Positions 36,758 through 45,398 of a stretch of DNA of 64,000 nt are shown in pieces. The first letter of the stretch is position 1. The number at the start of each line of letters is the position of its first letter. Source of the stretch: Verrucomicrobiota bacterium (GTDB lineage: Bacteria; Verrucomicrobiota; Verrucomicrobiia; Opitutales; UBA2995); contig JAQBYJ010000003.1 of NCBI GenBank assembly GCA_027622555.1, positions 61,988 to 125,987 on the forward strand, in the 5' to 3' direction. The translations under genes were made by a program, and so were the position numbers. The notes under the pieces are model-generated. The model was not told where the DNA came from and ran no database searches. It saw only the letters and a list, made by a program, of their open reading frames with translations.

Positions 36758-38191
36758 ATGAGTTTCAAAGAACACTTTGACTGGGTCGCTGAAAACGATT
36801 CCGGTCCCCGCAACGCGCAGCGTTCATTTCACTCCCAGATTCAGGGGATTCTTAGGTATCATATTCCGGAAAAATCGAGGGTACTCGAATGGGGTTGTGG
36901 CCCTGGCGAGCTTCTGGAATCACTCAAGCCTTCCCGAGGACTTGGAGTGGATCTGAGTCCAAAGATGATTGAGCGAGCCAGAGGCGAACGCGACCTTCCC
37001 AACCTCGAGTTTCGCGAGGGCGATTTACATACCGATGAAATCGATGAAGAGTTTGACGCGGTTATTATGGATTATCTACCGGGATATTTACAGGATATCC
37101 ATGCCAGCATTTCCAACCTGCGCAAGTCGTGTCATCCTCGCACTCGCTTGTATGTTTTGTCGCTTAATCAAGTCTACAAGCCGTTGTTAGGTATGGCGAA
37201 ATGGCTTGGCCTTGTGACGAAACAGCCTGAAAGCAATTGGCTGAGCAAAACAGACCTCTGCAACATACTTGAACTCAATGGATTTGAAGTGCTTACGAAG
37301 ACGACCGAGCAAATGTTTCCATTTCGCGTTCCTTTATTGAGTGGATTCTTCAATCGCTTTTTAGTGCGGCTTCCATTCTTTCGACATTTGGGAATGTCCA
37401 ATTTAATTGTGGCACGTCCTACCGTTAAACCACGGCTGGAAGGTGATATTTCCTGTTCAGTAATCGTACCTGCGCGAAATGAGTCCGGCAATGTTCTAGC
37501 GGCCCTTGAACGCATACCCACGCTTGGGAAGCAAACGGAAATAATCTTTGTCGAAGGTAATAGTACCGACGATACGTGGGATGTAATTCAACGCGAAACC
37601 GCTGCCTACAAAGGTCCTCACAAAATAAAAATTCTTCAGCAGCCCGGAAAAGGGAAATGGGACGCGGTCTTCGCCGGTTTTACAGTCGCTGAAGGAGATG
37701 TGTTGGTGATTCAGGATGCCGACTTAACAGCTCCACCCGAAGACTTACCCAAATTTTATGAAGCGATCGCTGAGGGTAGGGCAGAATTCGCCAACGGCTG
37801 TCGCCTTGTTTATCCGATGGAGTCAGAAGCCATGCGCTTCCTGAATCTTCTGGGAAATAAATTCTTCGCCGTAGCTTTGAGTTTTGTCCTTGGCCAAGAT
37901 TTTAAGGATAGTCTGTGCGGAACAAAAATGATGCTTCGGACTGACTACCAACGGCTGTTAAAACGCATCCGTATTCTTGGCGATTTTGACCCGTTTGGCG
38001 ATTTCAATCTCCTGTTCGGTAGTGCCATGCTTGATCTGAAAATTCGGGACATCCTGGTACGCTACAAAGATCGGTCTTATGGAGATACCAACATATCACG
38101 GTTCAGCCACGGGTGGATTTTGTTGAAGATGACCTTCTTTGGATTGAGGAAAATAAAATTTTCTTCGGTCGATCACACAAAACAGCATTAA
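36758..38191 (+). CDS. Fusion of SAM methyltransferase and family 2 glycosyltransferase
   Basis: The 477-residue protein has two catalytic domains. Residues about 1-225 are a class I methyltransferase: VLEWGCGPGELLESL near 42-56, GLGVDLSPKMIERA, and FDAVIMDYLPGYLQD. From about 232 a GT-A glycosyltransferase follows: SVIVPARNESGNVLAALERI, the metal-binding VIQDADLTAPPEDLP (DxD), and CGTKMMLRTDY. The sugar half resembles dolichol-phosphate-mannose-synthase-like enzymes that use polyprenyl-phosphate acceptors. No membrane helices are evident. The start has no Shine-Dalgarno. The neighbouring truncated DprE2-like gene and TVP38-type membrane protein fit a lipid-linked sugar pathway; substrates are unknown. 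Confidence 0.85.
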   Translation: MSFKEHFDWVAENDSGPRNAQRSFHSQIQGILRYHIPEKSRVLEWGCGPGELLESLKPSRGLGVDLSPKMIERARGERDLPNLEFREGDLHTDEIDEEFDAVIMDYLPGYLQDIHASISNLRKSCHPRTRLYVLSLNQVYKPLLGMAKWLGLVTKQPESNWLSKTDLCNILELNGFEVLTKTTEQMFPFRVPLLSGFFNRFLVRLPFFRHLGMSNLIVARPTVKPRLEGDISCSVIVPARNESGNVLAALERIPTLGKQTEIIFVEGNSTDDTWDVIQRETAAYKGPHKIKILQQPGKGKWDAVFAGFTVAEGDVLVIQDADLTAPPEDLPKFYEAIAEGRAEFANGCRLVYPMESEAMRFLNLLGNKFFAVALSFVLGQDFKDSLCGTKMMLRTDYQRLLKRIRILGDFDPFGDFNLLFGSAMLDLKIRDILVRYKDRSYGDTNISRFSHGWILLKMTFFGLRKIKFSSVDHTKQH

Positions 38192-38335
38192 TGCGAGCGA
38201 GCATTCTGCTAGGGGATGGAGGGTCGATCTTGAACCCGTTTATGTCCTTCCGCGAATCGTAATTGTATTAATGTCAAGAACTGCCAATCGCTGACTTGCA
38301 TTCTTTAGGTGGGTCTCCGAGTCTCGCTACGTCCC

Positions 38336-39022
38336 ATGGGAGATTGGATCAATAAGCAAAAATTATTAGTATTAGTCGGTGTTTTGTTCTTGGGAGCATT
38401 GTGTCTTTGGGGCCTGCTTTCTTTTACCGATATCGGGATAGATGATCTCAAATCCTGGATTAACTTCTGGATTGAGGAACTTCAAACTTGGCCCGCCCTT
38501 CTGTTCTTTTTGATGGTCGCGATTCTTCCTCTATTGGGGTTTCCCATTTCGCCCTTGGTTATCATAGCCAGCATCCGATTTGGAATTGCGGGTGCCATAC
38601 CCTTTGTCCTTTCGGCTCTCGCGGTAAATTTTATTCTGGCCTATTGGATCAGCACCAAGCTGCTGCACAATTTTATTCAGAAAATTGTGGCTCGCTGGAA
38701 TTACGAGCTGCCACGTGTGAAGGAGGGCGATGCAGTTAAATGGATATTTGTCATTCGCCTGTGCGGTGCTCCATTGGTCGCGCAAAATTATGTGCTTGGT
38801 CTGTCCTACGTTCCATTTTGGCCTTACTTATGGATCTCCATGGTGGCTCAGGCTCCAATAATAATTGGCGTCATTATCTTTGGAGATTCCTTCTTTTCCG
38901 GAAACATTGGCAAAGCGCTTTTGGGATTGGGCCTGCTTGTCGTTGCCTTTATTGCCATTTCCTATTTCAGAAAACGTTATGCACAACCAGAACCAGGATC
39001 TGCTGATACCGCCGGCGGATGA
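38336..39022 (+). CDS. TVP38/TMEM64 (VTT domain) family membrane protein
   Basis: The start at MGDWINKQKLLVLVGVLFLG gives 228 residues; a GTG nine codons upstream would add a non-hydrophobic leader. About five or six transmembrane segments surround the VTT/SNARE-associated-like core: LPLLGFPISPLVIIASIRFG, IPFVLSALAVNFILAYWIS and WIFVIRLCGAPLVAQNYVLG. Relatives (DedA/TVP38 superfamily) act in membrane lipid or undecaprenyl-phosphate handling, which suits the neighbouring polyprenyl-sugar genes, though no function is shown here. The 3' end overlaps xseA by 44 bases. Confidence 0.82.
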   Translation: MGDWINKQKLLVLVGVLFLGALCLWGLLSFTDIGIDDLKSWINFWIEELQTWPALLFFLMVAILPLLGFPISPLVIIASIRFGIAGAIPFVLSALAVNFILAYWISTKLLHNFIQKIVARWNYELPRVKEGDAVKWIFVIRLCGAPLVAQNYVLGLSYVPFWPYLWISMVAQAPIIIGVIIFGDSFFSGNIGKALLGLGLLVVAFIAISYFRKRYAQPEPGSADTAGG

Positions 39023-40331
39023 GATCGCTTCGGTCTCGGAATTCACTCAGAAAGTAAAGTACCTGCTCGAGACTGAAATCGGGGGTGCTTGGATTCGTGG
39101 TGAAGTATCCAACCTGCGTCGCCAGTCGAGCGGCCATGTTTATTTTTCCCTTAAAGACGAGGGTAGCCAGGTAACTTCCGTTATGTTTCGAAACGATGCT
39201 TTGAAGCAAAGTGTCGATCTTGAAGATGGCATGCAGGTGATTGTATTTGGGCAAATCAGTGTTTATGAGCCGAGGGGAAATTACCAGTTGATCGTTCGTT
39301 TGGTCGTCATGGATGGTCTCGGTCGTTTGCAGCAGGAGTTTGAACGGTTGAAGGTGCGCTTGCAGAAAGAGGGATTATTTGATGCGGAGACAAAAAAGAA
39401 GATCCCCAGCTTTCCACGTGCGGTTGGAATTATCACATCACCTACCGGGGCGGCTGTGCAGGATTTTATCCGCATTCTAAAACGCCGCGAATGGGTTGGG
39501 CACGTTATTGTTTTACCAGCAAAAGTTCAGGGTGAAGGCTCAGCCTCTGAGATTGCAGGCATGATTGATTTTGCACAAAAACTGTCTGGACTGGAACTAC
39601 TGGTGGTTGGTCGTGGTGGAGGTAGTCTGGAGGATTTGTGGGCTTTTAATGAAGAGGTGGTTGTGCGGGCGATTCATAGGTCCGGCATTCCTGTTATATC
39701 GGCTGTGGGCCATGAGATTGATTTCACCTTATCTGATTTTGTTGCCGATCTCCGCGCGGAAACACCATCCGCAGCAGCAGAAATTATTAGCACCGATTAC
39801 CTGCAGCTTATTGATCGCTTTGACTCCGCGGCCGACAATCTTAGCTATTGGGTTCAGGAAGGATTGAGTTCCAGGAAGGAAGCACTTGAGGTAAATCGGC
39901 GACACCTGGATTTGCTTTCTCCGGTTGGTCGGATTGAGCAGGGGCAACTAAGATTGGACGATCTTACCAACCGGATGAAGGGTGTACTGACTTCCGAGAT
40001 CCTTAAGAATCAGAACCGACTGAAGGAAATGAATCACAAGGTAAAGAGTATGGATCCGTTACCAAGAATTGAACGATACCGCGTTTATGTGGAGGCACTG
40101 GGTCGCCGTGCTGATACTCAAATAAATACCAGGGTTCTTCAAAGTAGAAGTCGCTATTTGCAATCGGAGTCTCTTCTCAGATCCCTCAGTCCTGTTTCGA
40201 TTTTGAATCGTGGATATGCGATTGTTCGAGATGATGTGGGAAGACCGATTGTTTCAAAGAAGTCTATTCAACCGGGCGATAAGGTGAGAGTGCAATTTAA
40301 GGACGGTGAAGTTCCTTTGATTGGTGATTAG
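38979..40331 (+). CDS. xseA: Exodeoxyribonuclease VII large subunit
   Basis: The 450-residue nuclease subunit degrades single-stranded DNA with XseB. The start at MHNQNQDLLIPPADEIA is chosen because the OB-fold motif VSEFTQKVKYLLE follows directly; an ORF extended to 38865 lies inside the upstream gene. Motifs are WIRGEVSNLRRQSSGHVYFS, the catalytic region GIITSPTGAAVQDFIRILKR, VVGRGGGSLEDLWAFNEE and AVGHEIDFTLSDFVADLRA. The C-terminal helices end in ILNRGYAIV. No xseB is found nearby. The overlap with the TVP38-type gene suggests a shared transcript. Confidence 0.95.
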   Translation: MHNQNQDLLIPPADEIASVSEFTQKVKYLLETEIGGAWIRGEVSNLRRQSSGHVYFSLKDEGSQVTSVMFRNDALKQSVDLEDGMQVIVFGQISVYEPRGNYQLIVRLVVMDGLGRLQQEFERLKVRLQKEGLFDAETKKKIPSFPRAVGIITSPTGAAVQDFIRILKRREWVGHVIVLPAKVQGEGSASEIAGMIDFAQKLSGLELLVVGRGGGSLEDLWAFNEEVVVRAIHRSGIPVISAVGHEIDFTLSDFVADLRAETPSAAAEIISTDYLQLIDRFDSAADNLSYWVQEGLSSRKEALEVNRRHLDLLSPVGRIEQGQLRLDDLTNRMKGVLTSEILKNQNRLKEMNHKVKSMDPLPRIERYRVYVEALGRRADTQINTRVLQSRSRYLQSESLLRSLSPVSILNRGYAIVRDDVGRPIVSKKSIQPGDKVRVQFKDGEVPLIGD

Positions 40332-40349
40332 TTTTCTTTTGTCTTAAAC

Positions 40350-40382
40350 AAAAAACCCTGCCGGGCTGGCCGACAGGGTTTG
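40350..40382. terminator. Bidirectional terminator between xseA and the oxidoreductase operon
   Basis: Arms AAACCCTG (40353-40360) and CAGGGTTT (40374-40381) pair, extended inwards by CGG/CCG. An A run on the left gives a T tract for the minus-strand operon. It separates two convergent units. Confidence 0.85.
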
Positions 40383-40400
40383 GTAAAGTTTTAGGCTTGG

Positions 40401-41561
40401 TTACAGCTTTGGAAACTTGGTCCACTTCGCTTTGGAATTGCTCGACTTAACTACCGACTCGATAAACGCCATTCCGTAAATGCCGTCGTCGATATTCGGG
40501 AAGTCGTAGCTCTTCTTCAGTTTTTTGCCACTTACCTCATCTGAAATGGCTTCGGCGGCAGCGAGGTAAACATTGGCAAATGCCTCAATAAATCCTTCCG
40601 GGTGGGCAAACGGTGTCCGGGAGTTATTCTGGGCTGCTTTGCCGAGGTAATCATTGCCGCGACGCAGTATCTGACGTGGTTTGTCCGCGTATTTAATAAT
40701 CAACTCGTTCGGATCTTCCTGATGCCACTCGAGTGACGCTTTTGTTCCGTACACTCGGATCGTTAAGGCGTTTTCGTCTCCGTTGGAAATCTGTGAGGCG
40801 TAAAGAATCCCTTTTGCTCCACCTTTGTAACGGATCAGGACATTGCCGTCGTCGTCCAATTGGCGGCCTGGAATAAACGCGGTTAATTCAGCACAGAGCT
40901 CATCAATCTCGAGCCCAGTGATGTAGTGAACCAGATTCTCGGCATGGGTGCCAATGTCTCCCATACAATTAGAAGCTCCCGCGACTTTGGGATCCGTTCG
41001 CCAGGAATTTATTTTGGTCGGACCTTTTCGGTCAACGTCACCCACGGCATAACCCTGTGGATACTCGGACACTACTTTCAGAAGACGTCCAAGCTTGCCA
41101 TTTTTAACAAACTCGCGTGCCTCTTTGACCATGGGATAACCCGTGTAATTGTGAGTGAGGGCAAACACTTTGCCAGACTTTTCAACCACCTTCTTCAGCT
41201 CCTTGGCCTCTTTCAAATTAAAGGCCAATGGTTTGTCACAAATGACATTGATACCGGCCTTGAGGAACGCTGTGGCGACTGGGACGTGTAGATTGTTGCG
41301 GACAACAATGCTCACGAAATCGATGCGCTGGTCTGCAGGAAGAGCCGCTTCCTTTTTCGCCATGTCTTCGTAGGAGGTATAAACGCGCGATGGATCGAGA
41401 AAGAAATCCTTACCGGACAATTTCGATGTTTTGGCCTTGGAGGAAAAGCAACCAGCTACCAGCTCGATTTTTCCGTCAAGGTTTGCGGCCATACGGTGAA
41501 CGGCACCAATAAATGCACCTCGGCCACCGCCGACCATTCCCATTCTTAGTTTTCTATTCAT
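40401..41561 (-). CDS. Gfo/Idh/MocA-family oxidoreductase
   Basis: The 386-residue NAD(P)-dependent sugar or inositol dehydrogenase has the N-terminal Rossmann loop MGMVGGGRGAFIGAVHRMA, DFVSIVVRNNLHVPVATAFL and the catalytic CDKPLAFNLKEAKEL (EKP-like, here DKP). The C-terminal Gfo/Idh/MocA domain follows, with SNCMGDIGTHAENLVHYI bearing the conserved D/H pair. It is the last gene of a three-gene unit with a second dehydrogenase (22-base gap) and a TIM-barrel isomerase. Substrate unknown; an inositol or sugar-acid pathway is plausible. Confidence 0.88.
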   Translation of the reverse strand: MNRKLRMGMVGGGRGAFIGAVHRMAANLDGKIELVAGCFSSKAKTSKLSGKDFFLDPSRVYTSYEDMAKKEAALPADQRIDFVSIVVRNNLHVPVATAFLKAGINVICDKPLAFNLKEAKELKKVVEKSGKVFALTHNYTGYPMVKEAREFVKNGKLGRLLKVVSEYPQGYAVGDVDRKGPTKINSWRTDPKVAGASNCMGDIGTHAENLVHYITGLEIDELCAELTAFIPGRQLDDDGNVLIRYKGGAKGILYASQISNGDENALTIRVYGTKASLEWHQEDPNELIIKYADKPRQILRRGNDYLGKAAQNNSRTPFAHPEGFIEAFANVYLAAAEAISDEVSGKKLKKSYDFPNIDDGIYGMAFIESVVKSSNSKAKWTKFPKL

Positions 41562-41583
41562 TACAAGTTCGAGTGTTTAGAAA

Positions 41584-42663
41584 TTAACATGCCACTGGTT
41601 TTCCACTGCTTGCGGATTCGTAGAGCGCATCGATAACTTTCATCAGTGATAGTGCTTGATCAGGCGTATTCAGTGGCTCCTCTTTGCCTTCGATCGTTGC
41701 GATGAAATTGGCGGCAGATCGTGAGCGACCCATATCCTCGCAGGCTTCTGTGATGACCTCGCGGTTTACCGAGTTGCCGTTTTCCTGCACGTAGAGTTCA
41801 CAACTGTCGATGCCGGTTTCATCCAAACCATCTATGCCAAAGAGTCGTTCGATCTTACCTCCGGCTCCGGTTCCCTGGAAAACGACCGAGACTTCCTCGC
41901 GTTTAACCATTTCAGCCCACGACACCTGCATGGTCAAAACCTGACCGGTCTTAAAGGTTACGAATCCATGAGCAGCGCTTTCGACGTCTGTTGTACCGTC
42001 TGCGTTGTCAGGAATGCCCCAGGGGCCTTTGAAGTTTTTGTCGGTGATAAAATCGTCGAACGTTGCACCCAGGACGTATGCGGGTTCTGGATAATCCATC
42101 AGGAACATAGCGAGGTCGACCATGTGAAGCAGATCGATCAATGGACCTCCGCCAGCGAGTGCTTTAGTAGTAAACCAGCCTCCCAAACCAGGGATACCAG
42201 TTCTGCGAATCCACTTGGCCTGGGCGGAGTTAATTTTTCCAACCGTTCCATCAGCAACGTATTGCTTCATGGCGTAGGACTCAGGGCGGGCGCGGTTGTT
42301 GAAGTTGAACATGACGTGCTTGCCCGCTTTCTCAGCCGCCGCTTGCATGTCCGCTACTTGTGCTGCATTTATCGCGGGTGGTTTTTCACAGAAGGCATGT
42401 TTTCCCGACTCCAATACCTGAATGACCAGTGGTGCGTGAAACTTGTTCGGGACGATGACGGAGATCGCGTCCAACTCTTCCATCGCTAATATGGCTTCTA
42501 CACTGCCAAGCGCAGTGGGGATTCCGTACTTTTCAGCCGCAGCTTGAGCGGCGGGCTCGTACATGTCTGCGATGGCCAGAATCTCCGCGCCTGCCTGGCG
42601 AAATCCAGCAATGTGATACTGAGCCATTCCTCCGGCTCCGATAATTCCTATTTTTGTGCTCAT
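41584..42663 (-). CDS. Gfo/Idh/MocA-family oxidoreductase
   Basis: The 359-residue paralogue of the gene downstream has the Rossmann loop KIGIIGAGGMAQYHIAGF, VPNKFHAPLVIQVLESGKH, the EKP motif CEKPPAINAAQVADMQ and GGGPLIDLLHMVDLAMFL with the conserved D and H. Sequence identity to the neighbour looks low, so the two probably act on different intermediates rather than being a recent duplication. It is the middle gene of the operon. Confidence 0.88.
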   Translation of the reverse strand: MSTKIGIIGAGGMAQYHIAGFRQAGAEILAIADMYEPAAQAAAEKYGIPTALGSVEAILAMEELDAISVIVPNKFHAPLVIQVLESGKHAFCEKPPAINAAQVADMQAAAEKAGKHVMFNFNNRARPESYAMKQYVADGTVGKINSAQAKWIRRTGIPGLGGWFTTKALAGGGPLIDLLHMVDLAMFLMDYPEPAYVLGATFDDFITDKNFKGPWGIPDNADGTTDVESAAHGFVTFKTGQVLTMQVSWAEMVKREEVSVVFQGTGAGGKIERLFGIDGLDETGIDSCELYVQENGNSVNREVITEACEDMGRSRSAANFIATIEGKEEPLNTPDQALSLMKVIDALYESASSGKPVAC

Positions 42664-42693
42664 AGGTAGTTTTAAGTTCTAAAATAGTTCGGG

Positions 42694-43737
42694 TTATTGA
42701 TTGGACTTATCGAAGGCGGCATCAAAGGCCATTTCATTGGGTTTGAAATCGACCGCATTGACGAAAGTGGCCGCTTCTTCTGCTCCGTGGAAACGATCCA
42801 TTCGTCCGTCTTCCCATTCAACGGAGAGTGGACCTGCATATCCAATGTCATTCAGTGCAACGATGATTTCTTCAAAATCGATGTCTCCATGCCCCAGCGA
42901 ACGGAAATCCCAATAACGTCGTGGATCCGTAAAGTCCGTGTGTCCGCCGAATACGCCAACTGAGCCATCACCATGGCCCCACCATACGTCCTTCATGTGA
43001 ACATGGTAAATACGGCTGGCAAAATCGCGGATAAATTTTACGTAGTCCACTCCTTGATAACCGAGGTGGGATGGGTCGTAGTTGAATCCAAATCGTTTGT
43101 GTCCTTTAACCGCATCAATCGCGCGACCCGCTGAGGCAATGTCGAATGCGATTTCAGTTGGGTGAACTTCCAAAGCGAAGTTAACATTAACTGCATCAAA
43201 TGCATCGAGGATAGGGATAAAGCGTTTGGCAAAGTCCTGATAGCCTTTCTCGTACATGGCCTGAGTAGTGGGAGGGAAAGCATAAAGCATGTGCCAGATA
43301 CTTGATCCTGTAAATCCATTCACTACGGCTGGAAAATCATCTTTCTTTTTTCGGCCAGGTTTCAGGTCCATGAATTTGCGACAAGCCTTGCCTGCAGTTA
43401 TCATGTCGCGGGCGGCACGTTTGCGAACACCCTCTGGGTTTCCATTGCCCCAAATTTGATCGGATAGAATTGCCTTGTGGCGTTCGTCGACGAGATCGCA
43501 AATGGCCTGACCTGACAGATGATTGGAAATCGCGTAGCAGGTGAGTCCGTTGTCCGATAGAAGCTCCCATTTGTCTTTGAGGTACTGCTTGCTCTTATTG
43601 GCCCGAATGACATCGAAATGATCTCCCCAGCAGGCGAGTTCGAGGCCATCGTAACCCATGGCTTTTGCTTTTGGTGCTAGTTCTTCCAAGGGCAAATCTG
43701 CCCATTGGCCGGTGAATAGGGTGCATGTTCTAGACAT
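42694..43737 (-). CDS. Sugar phosphate isomerase/epimerase (xylose isomerase-like TIM barrel)
   Basis: The start at [20 protein letters not shown] gives 347 residues; an extended frame to 43842 adds a Cys/Arg-rich leader unlike the family. [75 protein letters not shown] and [12 protein letters not shown] are the AP2Ec/IolE-like TIM-barrel motifs that hold a divalent metal through Glu, Asp and His. It is the first gene of the operon with two Gfo/Idh/MocA dehydrogenases, a combination typical of inositol or rare-sugar catabolism. Confidence 0.88.
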   Translation of the reverse strand: MSRTCTLFTGQWADLPLEELAPKAKAMGYDGLELACWGDHFDVIRANKSKQYLKDKWELLSDNGLTCYAISNHLSGQAICDLVDERHKAILSDQIWGNGNPEGVRKRAARDMITAGKACRKFMDLKPGRKKKDDFPAVVNGFTGSSIWHMLYAFPPTTQAMYEKGYQDFAKRFIPILDAFDAVNVNFALEVHPTEIAFDIASAGRAIDAVKGHKRFGFNYDPSHLGYQGVDYVKFIRDFASRIYHVHMKDVWWGHGDGSVGVFGGHTDFTDPRRYWDFRSLGHGDIDFEEIIVALNDIGYAGPLSVEWEDGRMDRFHGAEEAATFVNAVDFKPNEMAFDAAFDKSNQ

Positions 43738-43907
43738 AAAGATAGAGGTGTTTCCTAGGTTAATTCTGATTGCTCCGAGCAGGGCTCGGACCGGATGAAA
43801 GATTTTTAGTAAGCCGTTTTGCCGACACGGTTGGCAATTCAAAAAATGATTAACTCTGGATTAAACCGGGTATTGCCGATCAGCCATCTTTGCCCATAGC
43901 ATAAGGG

Positions 43908-44576
43908 ATGATTGGAAAATGGCGAATAGGCGTTTTGTCTTTGGCCGGCGTTTGGCTGGCAGGATCTTTAAATGGAGATCCACCGGAAGACTGGGGCGCG
44001 CAGCATGGAAGGCGTATCGCGTTGCCCAAATTGATCGAACTTATTTCGGGCCACGAGGTTTATGACTGGAAAGAAGAGCTTGCTCCGCTCTTCAAGCAAG
44101 TAGCTGAGGAGATAGTGGCAAAAGTGGGTGAGGATCCCATCCATGCGGAGAGAATCAATGAGGTGGGAAATGCGGTTGAGCTTTATGTGCTCGCTGCCCT
44201 TAAGAAAGCAGGATTTGAATCTGGGAGGCCTTCACCGCCTTCGGGGAGAAGGAAAACGGCTGGGTATCCCGATCTCTTTGCCGTGAAGGGAAGTGAATAT
44301 TTCTACATAGAAATAAAAACCTACTCTCCCAAGACGGAGAACAGTAGTCAGCGGACGTTTTATATTTCACCTTCGGAGGATTTTAAAGTTTCCCGTGATG
44401 GCTATCATCTCTTGCTCGCATTCTCCACGGAAGAGATTGAAGAGGGAGTGTATTCGTTGTCCGGATTCAAGTTGCTCGATCTGTTTAGTTTGGAGTGCCA
44501 GCTAAAGCTTGAGTTCAATGCCAGTAACAAAGACCTCTACGATTCAGGTGCTGGATTGATAGTGGTTGAGGAGTAG
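43908..44576 (+). CDS. Exported PD-(D/E)XK nuclease-like protein
   Basis: The 222-residue protein has a hydrophobic N-terminus (IGVLSLAGVWLAGSLNG, about 7-23) resembling a signal peptide. A core follows with NEVGNAVELYVLAALKKAGF (helix with Glu85/Glu91) and then GYPDLFAVKGSEYFYIEIKT. The PD (121-122), E135 and K137 fit the PD-(D/E)XK active site of restriction-like nucleases. I do not recognise the exact family. The gene ends three bases before the Fpg/Nei-like glycosylase, so the two are probably co-transcribed; a nuclease sent outside the cytoplasm next to a DNA repair gene is odd. The signal peptide call is by eye, and a weak membrane anchor is the alternative. Confidence 0.6.
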   Translation: MIGKWRIGVLSLAGVWLAGSLNGDPPEDWGAQHGRRIALPKLIELISGHEVYDWKEELAPLFKQVAEEIVAKVGEDPIHAERINEVGNAVELYVLAALKKAGFESGRPSPPSGRRKTAGYPDLFAVKGSEYFYIEIKTYSPKTENSSQRTFYISPSEDFKVSRDGYHLLLAFSTEEIEEGVYSLSGFKLLDLFSLECQLKLEFNASNKDLYDSGAGLIVVEE

Positions 44577-44579
44577 CTG

Positions 44580-45374
44580 ATGCCCGAACTGGCTGAAGTA
44601 GATTATTTCCGGAAACAATGGTCGCCTGGAATCGGCCAAAAGATCGTTCGTGTAACGTTGCATCCGTGGACGCGTTTATATCGCGATATGTCCCCGGTCG
44701 ATTTGGCAAAATCATTACCGGGTAGTTGTTTGATCCAGTCTCAAACGCATGGGAAGCAGATGTTGTTTCGATCCGATCGAGATGCCTGGCTTGGCGTCCA
44801 TTTGGGTATGACCGGCGAGTTGAGCTTCACTGAAGATTCCGCGTATGATGACCACTATGCTCATCTGGTTATTGAAACTGAAAACGGGATATTGCTTTTT
44901 AACGACCCACGGCAATTTGGGCGTGTGCGTTTTGATGTGAGTCCCGAAGCTCCGAAATGGTGGGCAGCCCTTCCTCCTGAAGTGCTTTCGAAGGCGTTCA
45001 ATTTCTCTTATTTCGTTTCTCATTTAAATCGAAGAAAAGGCACTCAACTAAAACCATTTCTATTGATGCAGGATATTTTTCCTGGCGTTGGGAACTGGAT
45101 GGCCGATGAAATTCTTTGGAGGGCGAGTCTCGCTCCAGGAAGGCGGGTAAAAAGTTTATCCCCGGACGAAAGTCGGCTTATTTTTAATGAAGTTCGATGG
45201 GTCTGTAAACATGCCTTAACTATTGTCGGCGATAACTGGGGTGATTTCCCGGACTCCTGGCTATTTAATCACCGTTGGAAAGATGGGGGGATGTGTCCCA
45301 AGACCAAACAGTCCTTGAAACGTGAAACTATTGGTGGCCGCACTACTTGTTGGTCACCAGCCTGGCAACAATAG
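44580..45374 (+). CDS. Fpg/Nei-family DNA glycosylase with degenerate zinc finger
   Basis: The 264-residue base-excision enzyme starts MPELAEVDYF, with catalytic Pro and Glu after Met removal. GKQMLFRSD supplies the conserved Lys, LGVHLGMTGELSF and FNDPRQFGRVRF follow, and the helix-two-turn-helix PGVGNWMADEILWRASLAP binds DNA. The C-terminal finger GGMCPKTKQSLKRETIGG and GRTTCWSPAWQQ keeps the arginine of GRTT but only two of the four zinc cysteines, so it is a zinc-less finger as in NEIL1-type proteins. Substrate (8-oxoguanine or oxidised pyrimidine) cannot be assigned. It is preceded by the nuclease-like gene. Confidence 0.88.
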   Translation: MPELAEVDYFRKQWSPGIGQKIVRVTLHPWTRLYRDMSPVDLAKSLPGSCLIQSQTHGKQMLFRSDRDAWLGVHLGMTGELSFTEDSAYDDHYAHLVIETENGILLFNDPRQFGRVRFDVSPEAPKWWAALPPEVLSKAFNFSYFVSHLNRRKGTQLKPFLLMQDIFPGVGNWMADEILWRASLAPGRRVKSLSPDESRLIFNEVRWVCKHALTIVGDNWGDFPDSWLFNHRWKDGGMCPKTKQSLKRETIGGRTTCWSPAWQQ

Positions 45375-45398
45375 TAGGTTTAATTTCCTCCTACCTCG

